Below are positions 47,958 to 57,228 of a stretch of 64,000 nucleotides of DNA, in pieces. Within the stretch, counting starts at the first letter, position 1. Each line of letters starts with the position of its first letter. A program made the position numbers and the translations under genes. Origin of the DNA: an uncultured Flavobacteriaceae bacterium. Lineage in GTDB: Bacteria; Bacteroidota; Bacteroidia; Flavobacteriales; Flavobacteriaceae. The stretch is taken from assembly GCA_943788165.1 (NCBI GenBank), contig CALSPF010000003.1:1-64000 (forward strand), read 5' to 3'. The notes under the pieces were generated by a model. The model saw only the letters and a list, made by a program, of their open reading frames with translations, was not told the DNA's origin and made no database searches.

Positions 47958-50900
47958 TTATTTGCGGTAGTGCTTTCTAAAAGGAAAGTAAGATGCAAGG
48001 CCCAAGAGAACAACAAAAACAATCGAATAGTACACAAAATTGGGCGTAATTATTTTATCACCACTTGCATAGGAATGCAAACCAGAAAGATAAAAGTTAA
48101 CACCAAAATAGGTCATCAAAATACTCGCAAAGGCAATGATACTTGCCAGATTAAAGAACCATCGGCTTCGGAGTCCTGGGATCAAACGCATGTGAATGAC
48201 AAAAGCGTATATCATAATACTAATCAAAGCCCACGTTTCCTTAGGGTCCCAGCCCCAATAGCGGCCCCAGCTTTCATTGGCCCACATACCTCCCAAAAAG
48301 TTTCCAATGGTCAACATGATGAGTCCAACTGTAAGTGAAAGTTCGTTGATGATGGTCAGCTCTTTGATATTTAAATCCATACGTGCTTTGTTCTTTGTTG
48401 TTGTCATCAACATTAAAAATAAGACGACAATTCCAATGATCATACTCAAGGCAAACGGACCATAACTTCCCACAATAACCGCAACGTGAATCATTAACCA
48501 ATAGCTATCTAACACAGGCTGAAGATTAGCAATGGCAGGATCCATCCAGTTCCAGTGGGCTATCATTAATATCATCGAAGCAACAAAGGTTGTTGCAGCA
48601 AAGGTCAAATTAGATTTTCGACCAAATAGAATTCCAAATAATACCGTTGCCCAGGCCACATAAATCATCGACTCATAGGCGTCACTCCATGGGGCGTGCC
48701 CAGAGATGAACCAACGTGCAGCTAAACCTGCGGTATGCAGAACAAACAATAAAAAAGCAGCTCCTTTAAAAAATGAAATGGCAGCACGAATGAGTTTATT
48801 GTCCTTAAAGATTTGTACAATCAGTAAAACAAAAAAGAAAGAACCTACATAGAGATACCAACTAAACAGCTTCTTGAAAATATCATATTTATTGTAGGTA
48901 ATCTCTGCAGCTACCCTATCCTTGTTCGGGATAACTTTACTCCCAAAACGTTGCTGGAATCCTTTGAGACTCTCCAATAATTCGTCAGCTTCTTGATAAT
49001 CTTGGGTCGTTTTTCCTAAACGCATGGAACGAAAATACAGGGGTAATACATTGTTTACATACAGCGAATCTGTGCCTTTAAAATTGGCTTCTTCCAGTTC
49101 AGGAAAAGAAACCCATTTATTATTTTCGTCATCAGGAATAGGAAAGACACGCAATACATTTCCTTCCAAGCCAGAATACAAAAGATTAATACGTTTGTCT
49201 ACTTCTATAAAATCTTTATTGAACTGATTCGGAATTGCAGCGCGATAGGCCTCTTCCATTTGCGTGGCTATTTTATAATTTCCTTCCTCATCAAAAAATG
49301 AAATAAGGGGGGCATACTTTGCTTTTTTACCGACCCCAGCTATGGAGCGTATAGAATCATTCCCACGTTTTAAATGAATGATAGGAATATTGTACCAAAT
49401 GGCCGGACCATTCAGAATAGACAATAATACCTGATCAGAATTTAAACCTTTGTAAGTGTCACTCTTGCTTACCTTGCGCAACAATTCAGAAGAAAATGTA
49501 TTGGCAGGCTTCATCCTTCCTCCCAAATCCTGAATGATCAACGAGCCAAATTTTGCTGCTTGCGCTTCTGGAAAAGCATCGGCCACAACAATGGAATCAA
49601 AATTTACCTTTGAACGATTATGGTTAAGATGATCTTGCCCAAAAAGCGAAGCGCTACTGACTAGCAAGAGTAAACTTAAAGCGGCCTTCTTTGCCTTAAT
49701 TTTATCAAGTGCTTTGGCCATATCTTTAAAACGTGTTTTGCCAATAAAGAAGATACCCATCATACTTAAATAGAGAAGAATATAACCCGTATACGTAATG
49801 TAGGTTCCCCACCAATCGTGGTTCACAGACAATACTGTTCCCTTTTCATCGGGATCAAAAGAGGACTGAAAAAAACGATACCCTTTATAATCCAATACGT
49901 GATTCATGTATATATCATAATCAAATTCTTCTTCCCCAAGAACGGTTACTTCACTCTCAAAAGACGCATAACTCTTTTCAGTTCCGGGGTATTTCTCGGC
50001 AATAAAATCGTTTAACTGAATCTTATACGGCAATGCAAGAGGAAGTGATCCATAGGTCAAATAAAAATCCATTCCATTGACGGTTACTTTTTTAGGGTCG
50101 TTACTGTACCCTTTTCCCCCTAACAAAGAGACTAGTTCACTTCCTTCAGCAGAGGATATCTCAAGGCGTAAAGCATCTTGACGCGAATTACCTTGCATTT
50201 CTTCTGCTTGGACGATATCAAATTTTCCACGTAAAACCGGCTCAGGGATAACAAATTGAAAATTTGGCAAGGAATACAAGGAACGTAATTGTAAACCCTG
50301 TCTTTCCTCAGCACTTAAATCACCCTTAAACTGATCTGCCATCCGCATAAATGACCCCTCAAAAGGACTTGTTATGAAATATTCTCCCTCGACGACTTCA
50401 ATATTAATTGCGCCATCAACCGGATTGTCAAGCGTAAACAAAAGGTTGTGTATGTTGGCGATATCTCCTGCCTTAAGATAATGGTCGTGTCGGTTACCGT
50501 CACTTGCTTCTACAATTTTGAGGTAACGCTCTCCTTCAGGGTCTAGCACCAATCCCTCGGTTGCATTCTCCATAAAATCAACAAAAGAAATACTAAAATC
50601 TGTTCCTTTAAAGTCGTCTTTAATGCTAAAGTCGTTGTTAACATGTTGAGAAAGTAGTAATTTTTTCTGCAATTCTTTTCGAAGAGCCCGCCCTTCAAAT
50701 TCACTGTCTACCATTACAGTTAGGTAGGTTTTTTCAGACAAGAATTTTGACGAGGCTTCTCCCTCCCTTATGGGCATAACCCCTTCGAATCCAATATAGC
50801 GGGTGACAAATGCTCCCACCAAAATGAGAATAAAAGACAGGTGAATGGCTAAAACTGACCACTTTTCTTTGCGTAGCAATCTGTACTTGAAAATATTCCC

Positions 50901-51092
50901 AATAAAATTGAGGACAAACAAGCCCATAATGAGTTCAAACCACCAGGCATTGTAAATCCAAATTTTTGCAGTATCGGTAGAATACCAGCTTTCGATAAAG
51001 GTCCCTAAGCCCATGGCTGCGGGAAAAACGAAAAAAAGCACCGTCATTAAACGATTAGAGGCGAGGTATTTTAAAAAAAAATCTTTCATCAA
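47958..51092 (-). CDS. ccsBA: Cytochrome c synthetase, ResB-CcsA fusion
   Basis: 1044 residues. The N-terminal half is ResB-like (about 1-465): several helices and a large periplasmic region. An extra periplasmic insert (about 490-720) leads into the C-terminal CcsA half with the tryptophan-rich haem-handling motif WGRYWGWDPKETWALI and flanking histidines (HTAGLAARW, VIHMRLIPG). It exports haem and attaches it to CXXCH apocytochromes in system II maturation. Long and without any break, which argues for good sequence quality here. The dsbD at 4289 could supply the reductant. Confidence 0.94.
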   Translation of the reverse strand: MMKDFFLKYLASNRLMTVLFFVFPAAMGLGTFIESWYSTDTAKIWIYNAWWFELIMGLFVLNFIGNIFKYRLLRKEKWSVLAIHLSFILILVGAFVTRYIGFEGVMPIREGEASSKFLSEKTYLTVMVDSEFEGRALRKELQKKLLLSQHVNNDFSIKDDFKGTDFSISFVDFMENATEGLVLDPEGERYLKIVEASDGNRHDHYLKAGDIANIHNLLFTLDNPVDGAINIEVVEGEYFITSPFEGSFMRMADQFKGDLSAEERQGLQLRSLYSLPNFQFVIPEPVLRGKFDIVQAEEMQGNSRQDALRLEISSAEGSELVSLLGGKGYSNDPKKVTVNGMDFYLTYGSLPLALPYKIQLNDFIAEKYPGTEKSYASFESEVTVLGEEEFDYDIYMNHVLDYKGYRFFQSSFDPDEKGTVLSVNHDWWGTYITYTGYILLYLSMMGIFFIGKTRFKDMAKALDKIKAKKAALSLLLLVSSASLFGQDHLNHNRSKVNFDSIVVADAFPEAQAAKFGSLIIQDLGGRMKPANTFSSELLRKVSKSDTYKGLNSDQVLLSILNGPAIWYNIPIIHLKRGNDSIRSIAGVGKKAKYAPLISFFDEEGNYKIATQMEEAYRAAIPNQFNKDFIEVDKRINLLYSGLEGNVLRVFPIPDDENNKWVSFPELEEANFKGTDSLYVNNVLPLYFRSMRLGKTTQDYQEADELLESLKGFQQRFGSKVIPNKDRVAAEITYNKYDIFKKLFSWYLYVGSFFFVLLIVQIFKDNKLIRAAISFFKGAAFLLFVLHTAGLAARWFISGHAPWSDAYESMIYVAWATVLFGILFGRKSNLTFAATTFVASMILMIAHWNWMDPAIANLQPVLDSYWLMIHVAVIVGSYGPFALSMIIGIVVLFLMLMTTTKNKARMDLNIKELTIINELSLTVGLIMLTIGNFLGGMWANESWGRYWGWDPKETWALISIMIYAFVIHMRLIPGLRSRWFFNLASIIAFASILMTYFGVNFYLSGLHSYASGDKIITPNFVYYSIVFVVLLGLASYFPFRKHYRK

Positions 51093-51155
51093 ACGATCAT
51101 CTTCTGTCTAAGCAAAGATAAAAGTTACGGGAGGAATAAAGCCTATAATTACCGA

Positions 51156-51326
51156 TTAATTCAACGCCAAAACGAGAAGAATTATCAACTGAATAACGAT
51201 ACCGGACAGGAAGGATTCAAAGATGCGATTCTTAGCGTATTGTGCGAGAAAAAAGGCCATAAAACACATCATTCCAATTGTTGAAAACAATAATCTAAGC
51301 ATACCGAAAAATGACATGGGTCGCAT
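51156..51326 (-). CDS. Possible small membrane protein or membrane-protein remnant
   Basis: A 56-residue frame from ATG 51326 (MRPMSFFGMLRLLF) to TAA at 51156. Two hydrophobic stretches look like membrane helices; the hydrophobic frame continues upstream another 25 codons (ASIIVVALLASVNVLLIT) without an ATG, so this may be a 5'-truncated remnant. An opposite-strand frame at 51223-51453 exists and looks less protein-like. Weakly supported. Confidence 0.3.
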   Translation of the reverse strand: MRPMSFFGMLRLLFSTIGMMCFMAFFLAQYAKNRIFESFLSGIVIQLIILLVLALN

Positions 51327-51474
51327 AGTGATGAGTAAAACATTGACAGAGGCTAAGAGAGCAACTACAATAATAGAGGCGTTGCTGCCAAAAGGAAGTA
51401 TTGGAGATATACTACACAGAGTGCTAGAAAATATTTTATGGTATACAATTTAGGGTAACACTAATGTAAGGAAA

Positions 51475-51855
51475 TTAACGCTTCCGTACTAGTGAAATCA
51501 AAAAATGTGTGCCTAGTTTTCGCGCGCGATCTTTTGCTAGATCAACCAATTCCCCTTCAAATAACTCATCTAAGGTTTGGAACCATCAGTTTAACCAAAT
51601 TCCAAAATGTAACTCTCAATACTGTGATTGAATTTCTTGTCCACCATTTGATGTTTGATAACCGGATTTCCTCTAAACGTATTTTTTAAAAACAAATTGG
51701 CTTCCCAAAAATCTGTCAAGTGCTCAACATGAAACGGCCAGTTTGTAATGGTTGAATTAAAAAAAGGCCAAAAAAAACTGATCTTTCCTTACATTTTTGT
51801 AAAATTCATTTACCAATAGAAATACATCTATTCTAGTTTCAATCTCTTTTTTCAT
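51475..51855 (-). pseudogene. Group 3 truncated haemoglobin, decayed
   Basis: Read with corrections, the minus strand from ATG 51855 gives MKKEIETRIDVFLLVNEFYK, NVRKDQF, then WPFHVEHLTDFWEANLFL, FRGNPVIKHQM, and DELFEGELVDLAKDRARKLG, the group 3 2/2-globin pattern (FY in helix B, HL...FW in E, GNP before the F region). Lesions: an inserted or lost base in the TTTTTTTTGGCC run near 51765, a missing base before the ATTTTGGAATTTGG segment near 51605 (proximal HFGIWL block), and TGA where the second Trp of WLNWWF is expected. Flavobacterial relatives are O2/NO-related haem proteins of unclear role. Confidence 0.75.
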
Positions 51856-51986
51856 GGGATTCTTTCTTCAAATAAATGTAGAATTTATTCGACACTTGTT
51901 ACCCCTAAATTATGTTAATTAAATCTCCGTATAAGTTTTACGCGATTGACTAAAATTAAAGGCATAATCTTACTATTTTTAAACTC

Positions 51987-52742
51987 ATGATAAAAGTAAG
52001 CTTAATCGGTGCTGGAAATGTGGGGTTCCATCTTCATGCTGTGTTACAAAAAACAGCAGGTGTTGAAATAGTGCAATGGTACAATCGCACAAAATCTTCC
52101 CTTGCGCTACATGCATGCGCAACCAATATAACAGACAATCTTTCTGAACTTCATGAAGCAGACATCTATCTCATAAGTGTTTCTGACGATCATATCGAGA
52201 AACTTAGCACACTTTTAAAAAAACGAAAAGGAATTGTAGCTCACACAGCTGGGAGTGTTACCATCAATGTACTTAAAGCGCATGAAAACTATGGGGTCTT
52301 TTATCCGCTTCAAACCTTTTCAAAACAAAAAACAGTTGATTTCAATAACATCCCTTTGTGTTTAGAAGCAAATAATTCGCACAGTCTAAAACTTCTTCAA
52401 CAACTTGCTGGGTGTTTGGGTGGTCCAATACATAGCGTAGACTCTGTACAACGCAAAGCCTTGCATATTGCTGCTGTTTTTGTAAATAACTTCACTAATC
52501 ATTTATATTCCATTGGAGCGTCCTTGTGTCAAGAACACAACGTGCCCTTCTCTGTTTTGCAACCCCTAATTGCTGAAACAGCCGATAAAATCCAAAGCCT
52601 TTCAACACTTGAGGCTCAAACTGGGCCTGCACTCAGAAAAGACAATACTACCGTAGAAAATCATTTATCGCTTTTAACTCAAGAAGCACATAAAAAAATA
52701 TATTCTTTACTCACAACTTCGATTCAACAACACAATGGTTAA
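51987..52742 (+). CDS. Rossmann-like/DUF2520 protein
   Basis: 251 residues. N-terminal NAD(P)-binding fold (SLIGAGNVGFHLHAVL, 5-20; DIYLISVSDDHIEKL near 68) and a C-terminal helical DUF2520 domain that resembles the dimerisation region of ketopantoate and pyrroline reductases (KALHIAAVFVNNFTNHLY). Substrate unknown. First gene of a seven-gene operon running to 58880; overlaps the KdsC-type gene by 8 nt. Confidence 0.82.
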   Translation: MIKVSLIGAGNVGFHLHAVLQKTAGVEIVQWYNRTKSSLALHACATNITDNLSELHEADIYLISVSDDHIEKLSTLLKKRKGIVAHTAGSVTINVLKAHENYGVFYPLQTFSKQKTVDFNNIPLCLEANNSHSLKLLQQLAGCLGGPIHSVDSVQRKALHIAAVFVNNFTNHLYSIGASLCQEHNVPFSVLQPLIAETADKIQSLSTLEAQTGPALRKDNTTVENHLSLLTQEAHKKIYSLLTTSIQQHNG

Positions 52743-53265
52743 GAAAAGCTACAAAGAAATTCTCCCACAGATCACCACCTTCATATTTGATGTGGACGGG
52801 GTGTTGACCAACGGGAAGGTTATGATTACCTCATCAGGGGAAATGTACCGCGAAATGGATACCAAAGATGGCTATGCCCTTAAATGTGCACTACACGAAG
52901 GCTTTAAAGTTTGTATCATTTCTGGCGGAACAAATGAGGGCGTTCGCGACCGATTAAAGGCCCTAGGCATTTTTGATATTTATTTAGGTGCCCACCACAA
53001 ACAAGAACCCTATCAAGATCTTTTGGACAGCTATGATTTGTCTCCAGATGAAATCTTGTACATGGGTGATGACGTTCCCGACATGTCCGTTATGGAACAA
53101 GTTGCCTTGGGCGTTTGCCCAAGTGATGCCGTGATTGATGTGAAAAACATGGCCGATTATGTCTCCCACAAAAAAGGTGGCGAAGGCTGTGTTCGAGACA
53201 TCATTGAGCAAACCCTCAGGGTACAAGGGAAATGGATCACAACGCTTGGAGCAAAAAATGACTAA
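52735..53265 (+). CDS. KdsC-type HAD phosphatase (KDO-8-phosphate phosphatase)
   Basis: 176 residues with the C0-type HAD fold: FIFDVDGVLTNGK (nucleophile DxD), CIISGGTNEGVRDRL, and LYMGDDVPDMSVM. Family members remove phosphate from KDO-8-phosphate in LPS inner-core synthesis as tetramers. No KdsA or KdsB is in the operon, so related HAD substrates (sialic acid 9-phosphate type) remain possible. Overlaps both neighbours by 8 nt. Confidence 0.88.
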   Translation: MVKKSYKEILPQITTFIFDVDGVLTNGKVMITSSGEMYREMDTKDGYALKCALHEGFKVCIISGGTNEGVRDRLKALGIFDIYLGAHHKQEPYQDLLDSYDLSPDEILYMGDDVPDMSVMEQVALGVCPSDAVIDVKNMADYVSHKKGGEGCVRDIIEQTLRVQGKWITTLGAKND

Positions 53266-53842
53266 TCAATTTCCTTTCACAGAGATCATCTTGGCCTCTA
53301 ACTCACCAAGACGACAACAATTCTTAAAAGACATTGGCCTTACTTTTCGAGTGCAAACTTTCGAGCTTGACGAAGTTTTTCCAGCTAACTTAAAGGGGGC
53401 GGAAATCCCGGACTACCTGGTACGGCTCAAAGCTCATTCATTTAAGGACCTTAAGCCAAACCAACTGGTCATCACAGCGGACACTATTGTGTGGAGCAAT
53501 GAATCCTATCTTGGCAAACCAAAAGATATGACCGAAGCCAAACAAATGTTACAGCAATTATCGGGCAGCTCGCACGAGGTCAGTACTTCAGTCGCCTTTA
53601 CACAGGCCCATCAGCAAACCATTATTAACGAAATAAGTACGGTTTACTTTAAAGAGTTAGATAGAACAGAAATTGACTATTATGTTGATACCTACCAGCC
53701 CTATGACAAGGCAGGTGGATACGGTATTCAAGAATGGATTGGTACCATTGGAGTTGAGAAAATTGAAGGGAGCTATACTAACATTGTTGGTTTGCCTGTA
53801 GCCCAAGTTTTAACTACCTTGAAGGAAATTCTTACGCCATGA
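53258..53842 (+). CDS. maf: Maf-family nucleoside triphosphate pyrophosphatase
   Basis: 194 residues from ATG 53258 (MTNQFPFTEI); the frame is open to 53159, but that would overlap kdsC by over 100 nt. The signature ASNSPRRQQFL, ITADTIV and YDKAGGYGIQEW are present. Maf proteins hydrolyse non-canonical or canonical NTPs (dTTP/UTP in the YhdE branch, which carries this GGYGIQ block). Overlaps the next gene by 4 nt. Confidence 0.9.
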   Translation: MTNQFPFTEIILASNSPRRQQFLKDIGLTFRVQTFELDEVFPANLKGAEIPDYLVRLKAHSFKDLKPNQLVITADTIVWSNESYLGKPKDMTEAKQMLQQLSGSSHEVSTSVAFTQAHQQTIINEISTVYFKELDRTEIDYYVDTYQPYDKAGGYGIQEWIGTIGVEKIEGSYTNIVGLPVAQVLTTLKEILTP

Positions 53843-54675
53843 AAAAGCTCCTCATCATTTGCCTTCTTTGCGCACCTTTTCTTCAAGCCCAACTTTCGCA
53901 AAGATTTAAATCCCATTGGTTTGATGGAAAAGCTGAGATCAGTTCGTATGAACTTACCCAATCACGATATGGACAAAAGCGTCATGGAAAAGCAGTATTG
54001 ATCTTTGTTACAGAAGACTTTTTAGCCAAGGAACAGGTAAAAGCCAATCAAAGGTCAAAAACAACCATTCCTGTTCTTAAGTCAAATAGAACAAAATCGT
54101 ATTTAACAGGAATTTACCCCTACTCTATTATGAGTAGCTCGTTCAATTCATTGCGCAAAAAACATCCTTTAATCAAAAGTGTTGCTTCCATTCAAGAATG
54201 GTGTGGTCAAAGTTACCTTCAGTTAAATGCGAAAAAAGAAACGCTAGACTTTACATCACATTCCTATTTCGAAGGAGAGGCAGATCAGCAAATATCATTA
54301 GAAAAGGCAACGTCTGAAGACGCACTATGGAATTTATTACGTTTCGATCCTCAACAATTACCCGCAGGAACATTCAAACTATACCCCTCACTTGAAATAG
54401 TTCGCTTGAATCATATAAAAATGGAAGCAGTGGAGGCTACTGGGGAATTAAAGGTAGGCGAATACAACCTAACTATTCCGTCAACTGGTCGTGGTCTTAG
54501 CATTAAATTTAACCCGGAATTCCCCTATACCATTGAAGGTTGGACGGAAACCTACATTGATAAGGGAGAAAACTTTACCTCAATAGCCAAACGTATTCAC
54601 ACCGAACGCCGCCAATATTGGGCAGAAAACAACAACCGCTTCGAGTCGCTTCGAGCGCCCTTTAAACTCGATTAA
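53839..54675 (+). CDS. Secreted protein of unknown function
   Basis: 278 residues with a signal peptide (MKKLLIICLLCAPFLQAQ). Conserved-looking text: WFDGKAEISSYELTQSRYGQ near the start, YSIMSSSFNSL, SIQEWCGQSYLQL. I recognise no catalytic motif. Orthologues in other flavobacteria sit at the same place after Maf and are sometimes mislabelled as septum-formation inhibitors because of that neighbour. It overlaps maf by 4 nt and precedes the PIG-L gene by 2 nt. Confidence 0.75.
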   Translation: MKKLLIICLLCAPFLQAQLSQRFKSHWFDGKAEISSYELTQSRYGQKRHGKAVLIFVTEDFLAKEQVKANQRSKTTIPVLKSNRTKSYLTGIYPYSIMSSSFNSLRKKHPLIKSVASIQEWCGQSYLQLNAKKETLDFTSHSYFEGEADQQISLEKATSEDALWNLLRFDPQQLPAGTFKLYPSLEIVRLNHIKMEAVEATGELKVGEYNLTIPSTGRGLSIKFNPEFPYTIEGWTETYIDKGENFTSIAKRIHTERRQYWAENNNRFESLRAPFKLD

Positions 54676-54677
54676 TC

Positions 54678-57128
54678 ATGGGAAAATACTTTATTCACTT
54701 TTGCCTTGGAATTTGTTCCCTCTTCTCATTACACGCCCAAGACACTGGCAGCATCTATCGTGGATTAGAAAAACTCAATTTCCTTGGATCAATGTTGTAC
54801 GTAGCTGCACATCCAGACGATGAAAACACAGCACTTATCTCGCATTTCTCTAATCATGTTCACGCCCACTCTGCCTACCTTTCTATGACCCGTGGCGATG
54901 GGGGGCAAAATCGCATTGGCACAGAATTAAGGGGATTATTGGGCGTTATTCGCACCAATGAATTGATACAGGCAAGAAAAATTGATGGTGGTAATCAATA
55001 TTTCACCTCAGCCATTGATTTTGGTTATTCAAAACATCCTCGAGAAACCCTTAAAATTTGGGACAAAGATCAAATTTTAGGCGAAGTTGTTGGTCGAATT
55101 CGCGCCTTTCAACCCGATATCATCATCCATCGTTTTGACCACAGGTCGCTTGGAACCACCCATGGGCACCACACCTCTTCTGCCCTTTTGAGTTATGAAG
55201 CTTTTTCCTTGACCAATGACACCAGCAGTTATCCGAAACAATTGGAACAACTAAAACCCTGGCAGGTTAATCGGCAATTTTTCAATACTTCTTGGTGGTT
55301 TTACGGGAGTCGCGAACGCTTTGAAAAAGCAGATAAAACAAATTTGCTTTCCCTTGAAATTGGGAATTATGATGCCTTACGTGGCATTTCCAACAGTGAA
55401 ATTTCAGCAGCCAGTAGAAGCTCTCATAAATCACAGGGCTTTGGCAGTTCTCCTACCCTAGGAAACCGAACCGAGTACATCGAACTCCTTCAGGGTGATC
55501 GACCAAAGAACAATAACCCATTTGATGGAATAAATACCACTTGGACAAGAGTCGAAAATGGCAAACAAATTGGTACCCTGGTTGCGCAAGCTCTGGCCGA
55601 ATTTGATTTTAAAGATCCAACTAAGAGCCTTTCCCTGCTTCTCCAAATTCATCAAGCTATTGAAGCTTTAGAAGATGGTGTATGGAAAACGCGAAAATTA
55701 ACCGAAACCAAAGCGCTTATCAAATCCTGTGCTGGATTGGCATTACAGCTAAATACTGAACGTGCTTATGGAGTCGCTGGTGAAAACATAAAACTTAAGT
55801 TAAACGCTGTACAACAAAGTAATCAACCCATAGAAATAATCTCTGTTGATAAACAACTCGTCAACGTTTCCTTAACAAAGAACAAAGCCTATTCGGGCCC
55901 ACTGCGTTTCAAATTGAAAAACGAATTGAGTGCACCCTATTGGTTATTGAACAAAGGAAGTTTAGGCATTTATGACATTGAAAACAAAGCGCTCATTGGC
56001 CTACCGGAAACCCCTGCACTAGTGGGATCTATTGTTGCTCTCATTGGAGGAACAGAAATTGAATTCAAAGAGCCCATTAACTTTCGTGAAAATGATGCTG
56101 TTCGTGGGGAAGTCATTACCCCATTTTATGCGTTACCTCAACTGGGACTCAATTTCGACAAAACGGTTCATCTATTTCCCAACAATGAACAGCAGACAAT
56201 TCTTATAGAAGTGACGAACTATGGCGCATCTTTTTCAGGCGAAATAGAATTATGTTTCCCCAAAGGATGGGAAATCGATCAAGCAAAAAAAGAGATTCAG
56301 CTAGACGGCCGAGGGAGCAGTCAATTTATCTCGTTCCAACTTAGTCCAACGGAGGAAGCTGAAAGCGGCATAATGAGCACCTTGGTTCACGTTAATGTGA
56401 AAATACAAGATAAGCCATATGCTGTACAAGAAATTAGCTACGAACACATTCCAAAACAATATGTCGCTCAGCCAAGCGAAGCAAAGCTTGTTCGTTTAGA
56501 CTTACAACTCCCCAAAAAGAAAATAGGGTATATCATGGGAGCTGGCGATTTGGTGCAGCAGAATTTAATTGCCATCGGTTTGCCCATAAGTTCAATTGAT
56601 ATTGAAAGTATCTCCCCGGGAGAATTAAACAAATTCGATACCATTTTGGTGGGTATTCGTGCATTCAATGTCTTGGAGGCGTTGAAATACAAAAATAAAT
56701 TATTGTTTGACTTTGCTGCGCAAGGAGGAAATCTCATTGTGCAATACAACACCAGCCGCGGATTAAAAACAAAAGAAATTGCTCCCTATCCCATTGAACT
56801 TTCTAGAAAAAGAGTGACCGATGAAAACAGCCGAGTTCGCATTCTAGAACCCTCGCATCCCGCCATGAATTCTCCACACAAAATAACTGCTGCTGATTTT
56901 GACGGATGGATACAAGAACGCGGTTTGTATTTTGCCTATAACTGGGACCCTAGATTCACTCCTTTATTGGGCATGAATGATAGCGGAGAGGAAGAAACAG
57001 TAGGAAGTCTTTTAGTTGCCAAACATGGCAATGGATCTATTGTCTACACAGGCTTAAGCTTTTTTAGAGAATTGCCCGAAGGTGTTCCAGGTGCCTATCG
57101 TCTTTTAGTCAACTTATTGGCCTTGTGA
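54678..57128 (+). CDS. Large secreted PIG-L (LmbE-like) family protein
   Basis: 816 residues: signal peptide (1-20), an N-terminal PIG-L deacetylase domain with zinc motif AHPDDE (44-49) and the His block RFDHRSLGTTHGHHTSSALL, then about 500 residues of beta-rich domains (NPCBM/NEW-like or Ig-like) and a C-terminal ThuA/GATase-like part (about 620-816). PIG-L enzymes de-N-acetylate GlcNAc derivatives; here a periplasmic glycan substrate is likely. The next frame starts 1 nt after its stop. Confidence 0.85.
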   Translation: MGKYFIHFCLGICSLFSLHAQDTGSIYRGLEKLNFLGSMLYVAAHPDDENTALISHFSNHVHAHSAYLSMTRGDGGQNRIGTELRGLLGVIRTNELIQARKIDGGNQYFTSAIDFGYSKHPRETLKIWDKDQILGEVVGRIRAFQPDIIIHRFDHRSLGTTHGHHTSSALLSYEAFSLTNDTSSYPKQLEQLKPWQVNRQFFNTSWWFYGSRERFEKADKTNLLSLEIGNYDALRGISNSEISAASRSSHKSQGFGSSPTLGNRTEYIELLQGDRPKNNNPFDGINTTWTRVENGKQIGTLVAQALAEFDFKDPTKSLSLLLQIHQAIEALEDGVWKTRKLTETKALIKSCAGLALQLNTERAYGVAGENIKLKLNAVQQSNQPIEIISVDKQLVNVSLTKNKAYSGPLRFKLKNELSAPYWLLNKGSLGIYDIENKALIGLPETPALVGSIVALIGGTEIEFKEPINFRENDAVRGEVITPFYALPQLGLNFDKTVHLFPNNEQQTILIEVTNYGASFSGEIELCFPKGWEIDQAKKEIQLDGRGSSQFISFQLSPTEEAESGIMSTLVHVNVKIQDKPYAVQEISYEHIPKQYVAQPSEAKLVRLDLQLPKKKIGYIMGAGDLVQQNLIAIGLPISSIDIESISPGELNKFDTILVGIRAFNVLEALKYKNKLLFDFAAQGGNLIVQYNTSRGLKTKEIAPYPIELSRKRVTDENSRVRILEPSHPAMNSPHKITAADFDGWIQERGLYFAYNWDPRFTPLLGMNDSGEEETVGSLLVAKHGNGSIVYTGLSFFRELPEGVPGAYRLLVNLLAL

Positions 57129-57129
57129 T

Positions 57130-57228
57130 ATGATGAGTAAAACGAATCGCGTCTACCTTTTCTTGGCCTTAATAAATGTTGTCTACTGGCTAGGCTTCTT
57201 TGTTTTTATGAAATCCTTTACCGTATGA
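57130..57228 (+). CDS. Very small membrane protein between PIG-L and SSS genes
   Basis: A 32-residue frame starting MMSKTNRVYLFLALINVV, with one continuous hydrophobic segment and a short polar tail (MKSFTV). It starts 1 nt after the PIG-L stop, and its TGA overlaps the symporter ATG (ATGA). Perfect nesting in a coupled operon and a charge pattern suited to a single-pass helix support a real gene, possibly a symporter accessory subunit. No homology can be claimed. Confidence 0.65.
   Translation: MMSKTNRVYLFLALINVVYWLGFFVFMKSFTV

Noticed and set aside
51223-51453. Plus-strand 76-codon frame
   Set aside because: It lacks recognisable composition and lies antisense to a hydrophobic minus-strand frame that looks more like protein; neither is strong.
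51492-51689. Plus-strand 65-codon frame
   Set aside because: It is the antisense of the truncated-globin pseudogene.
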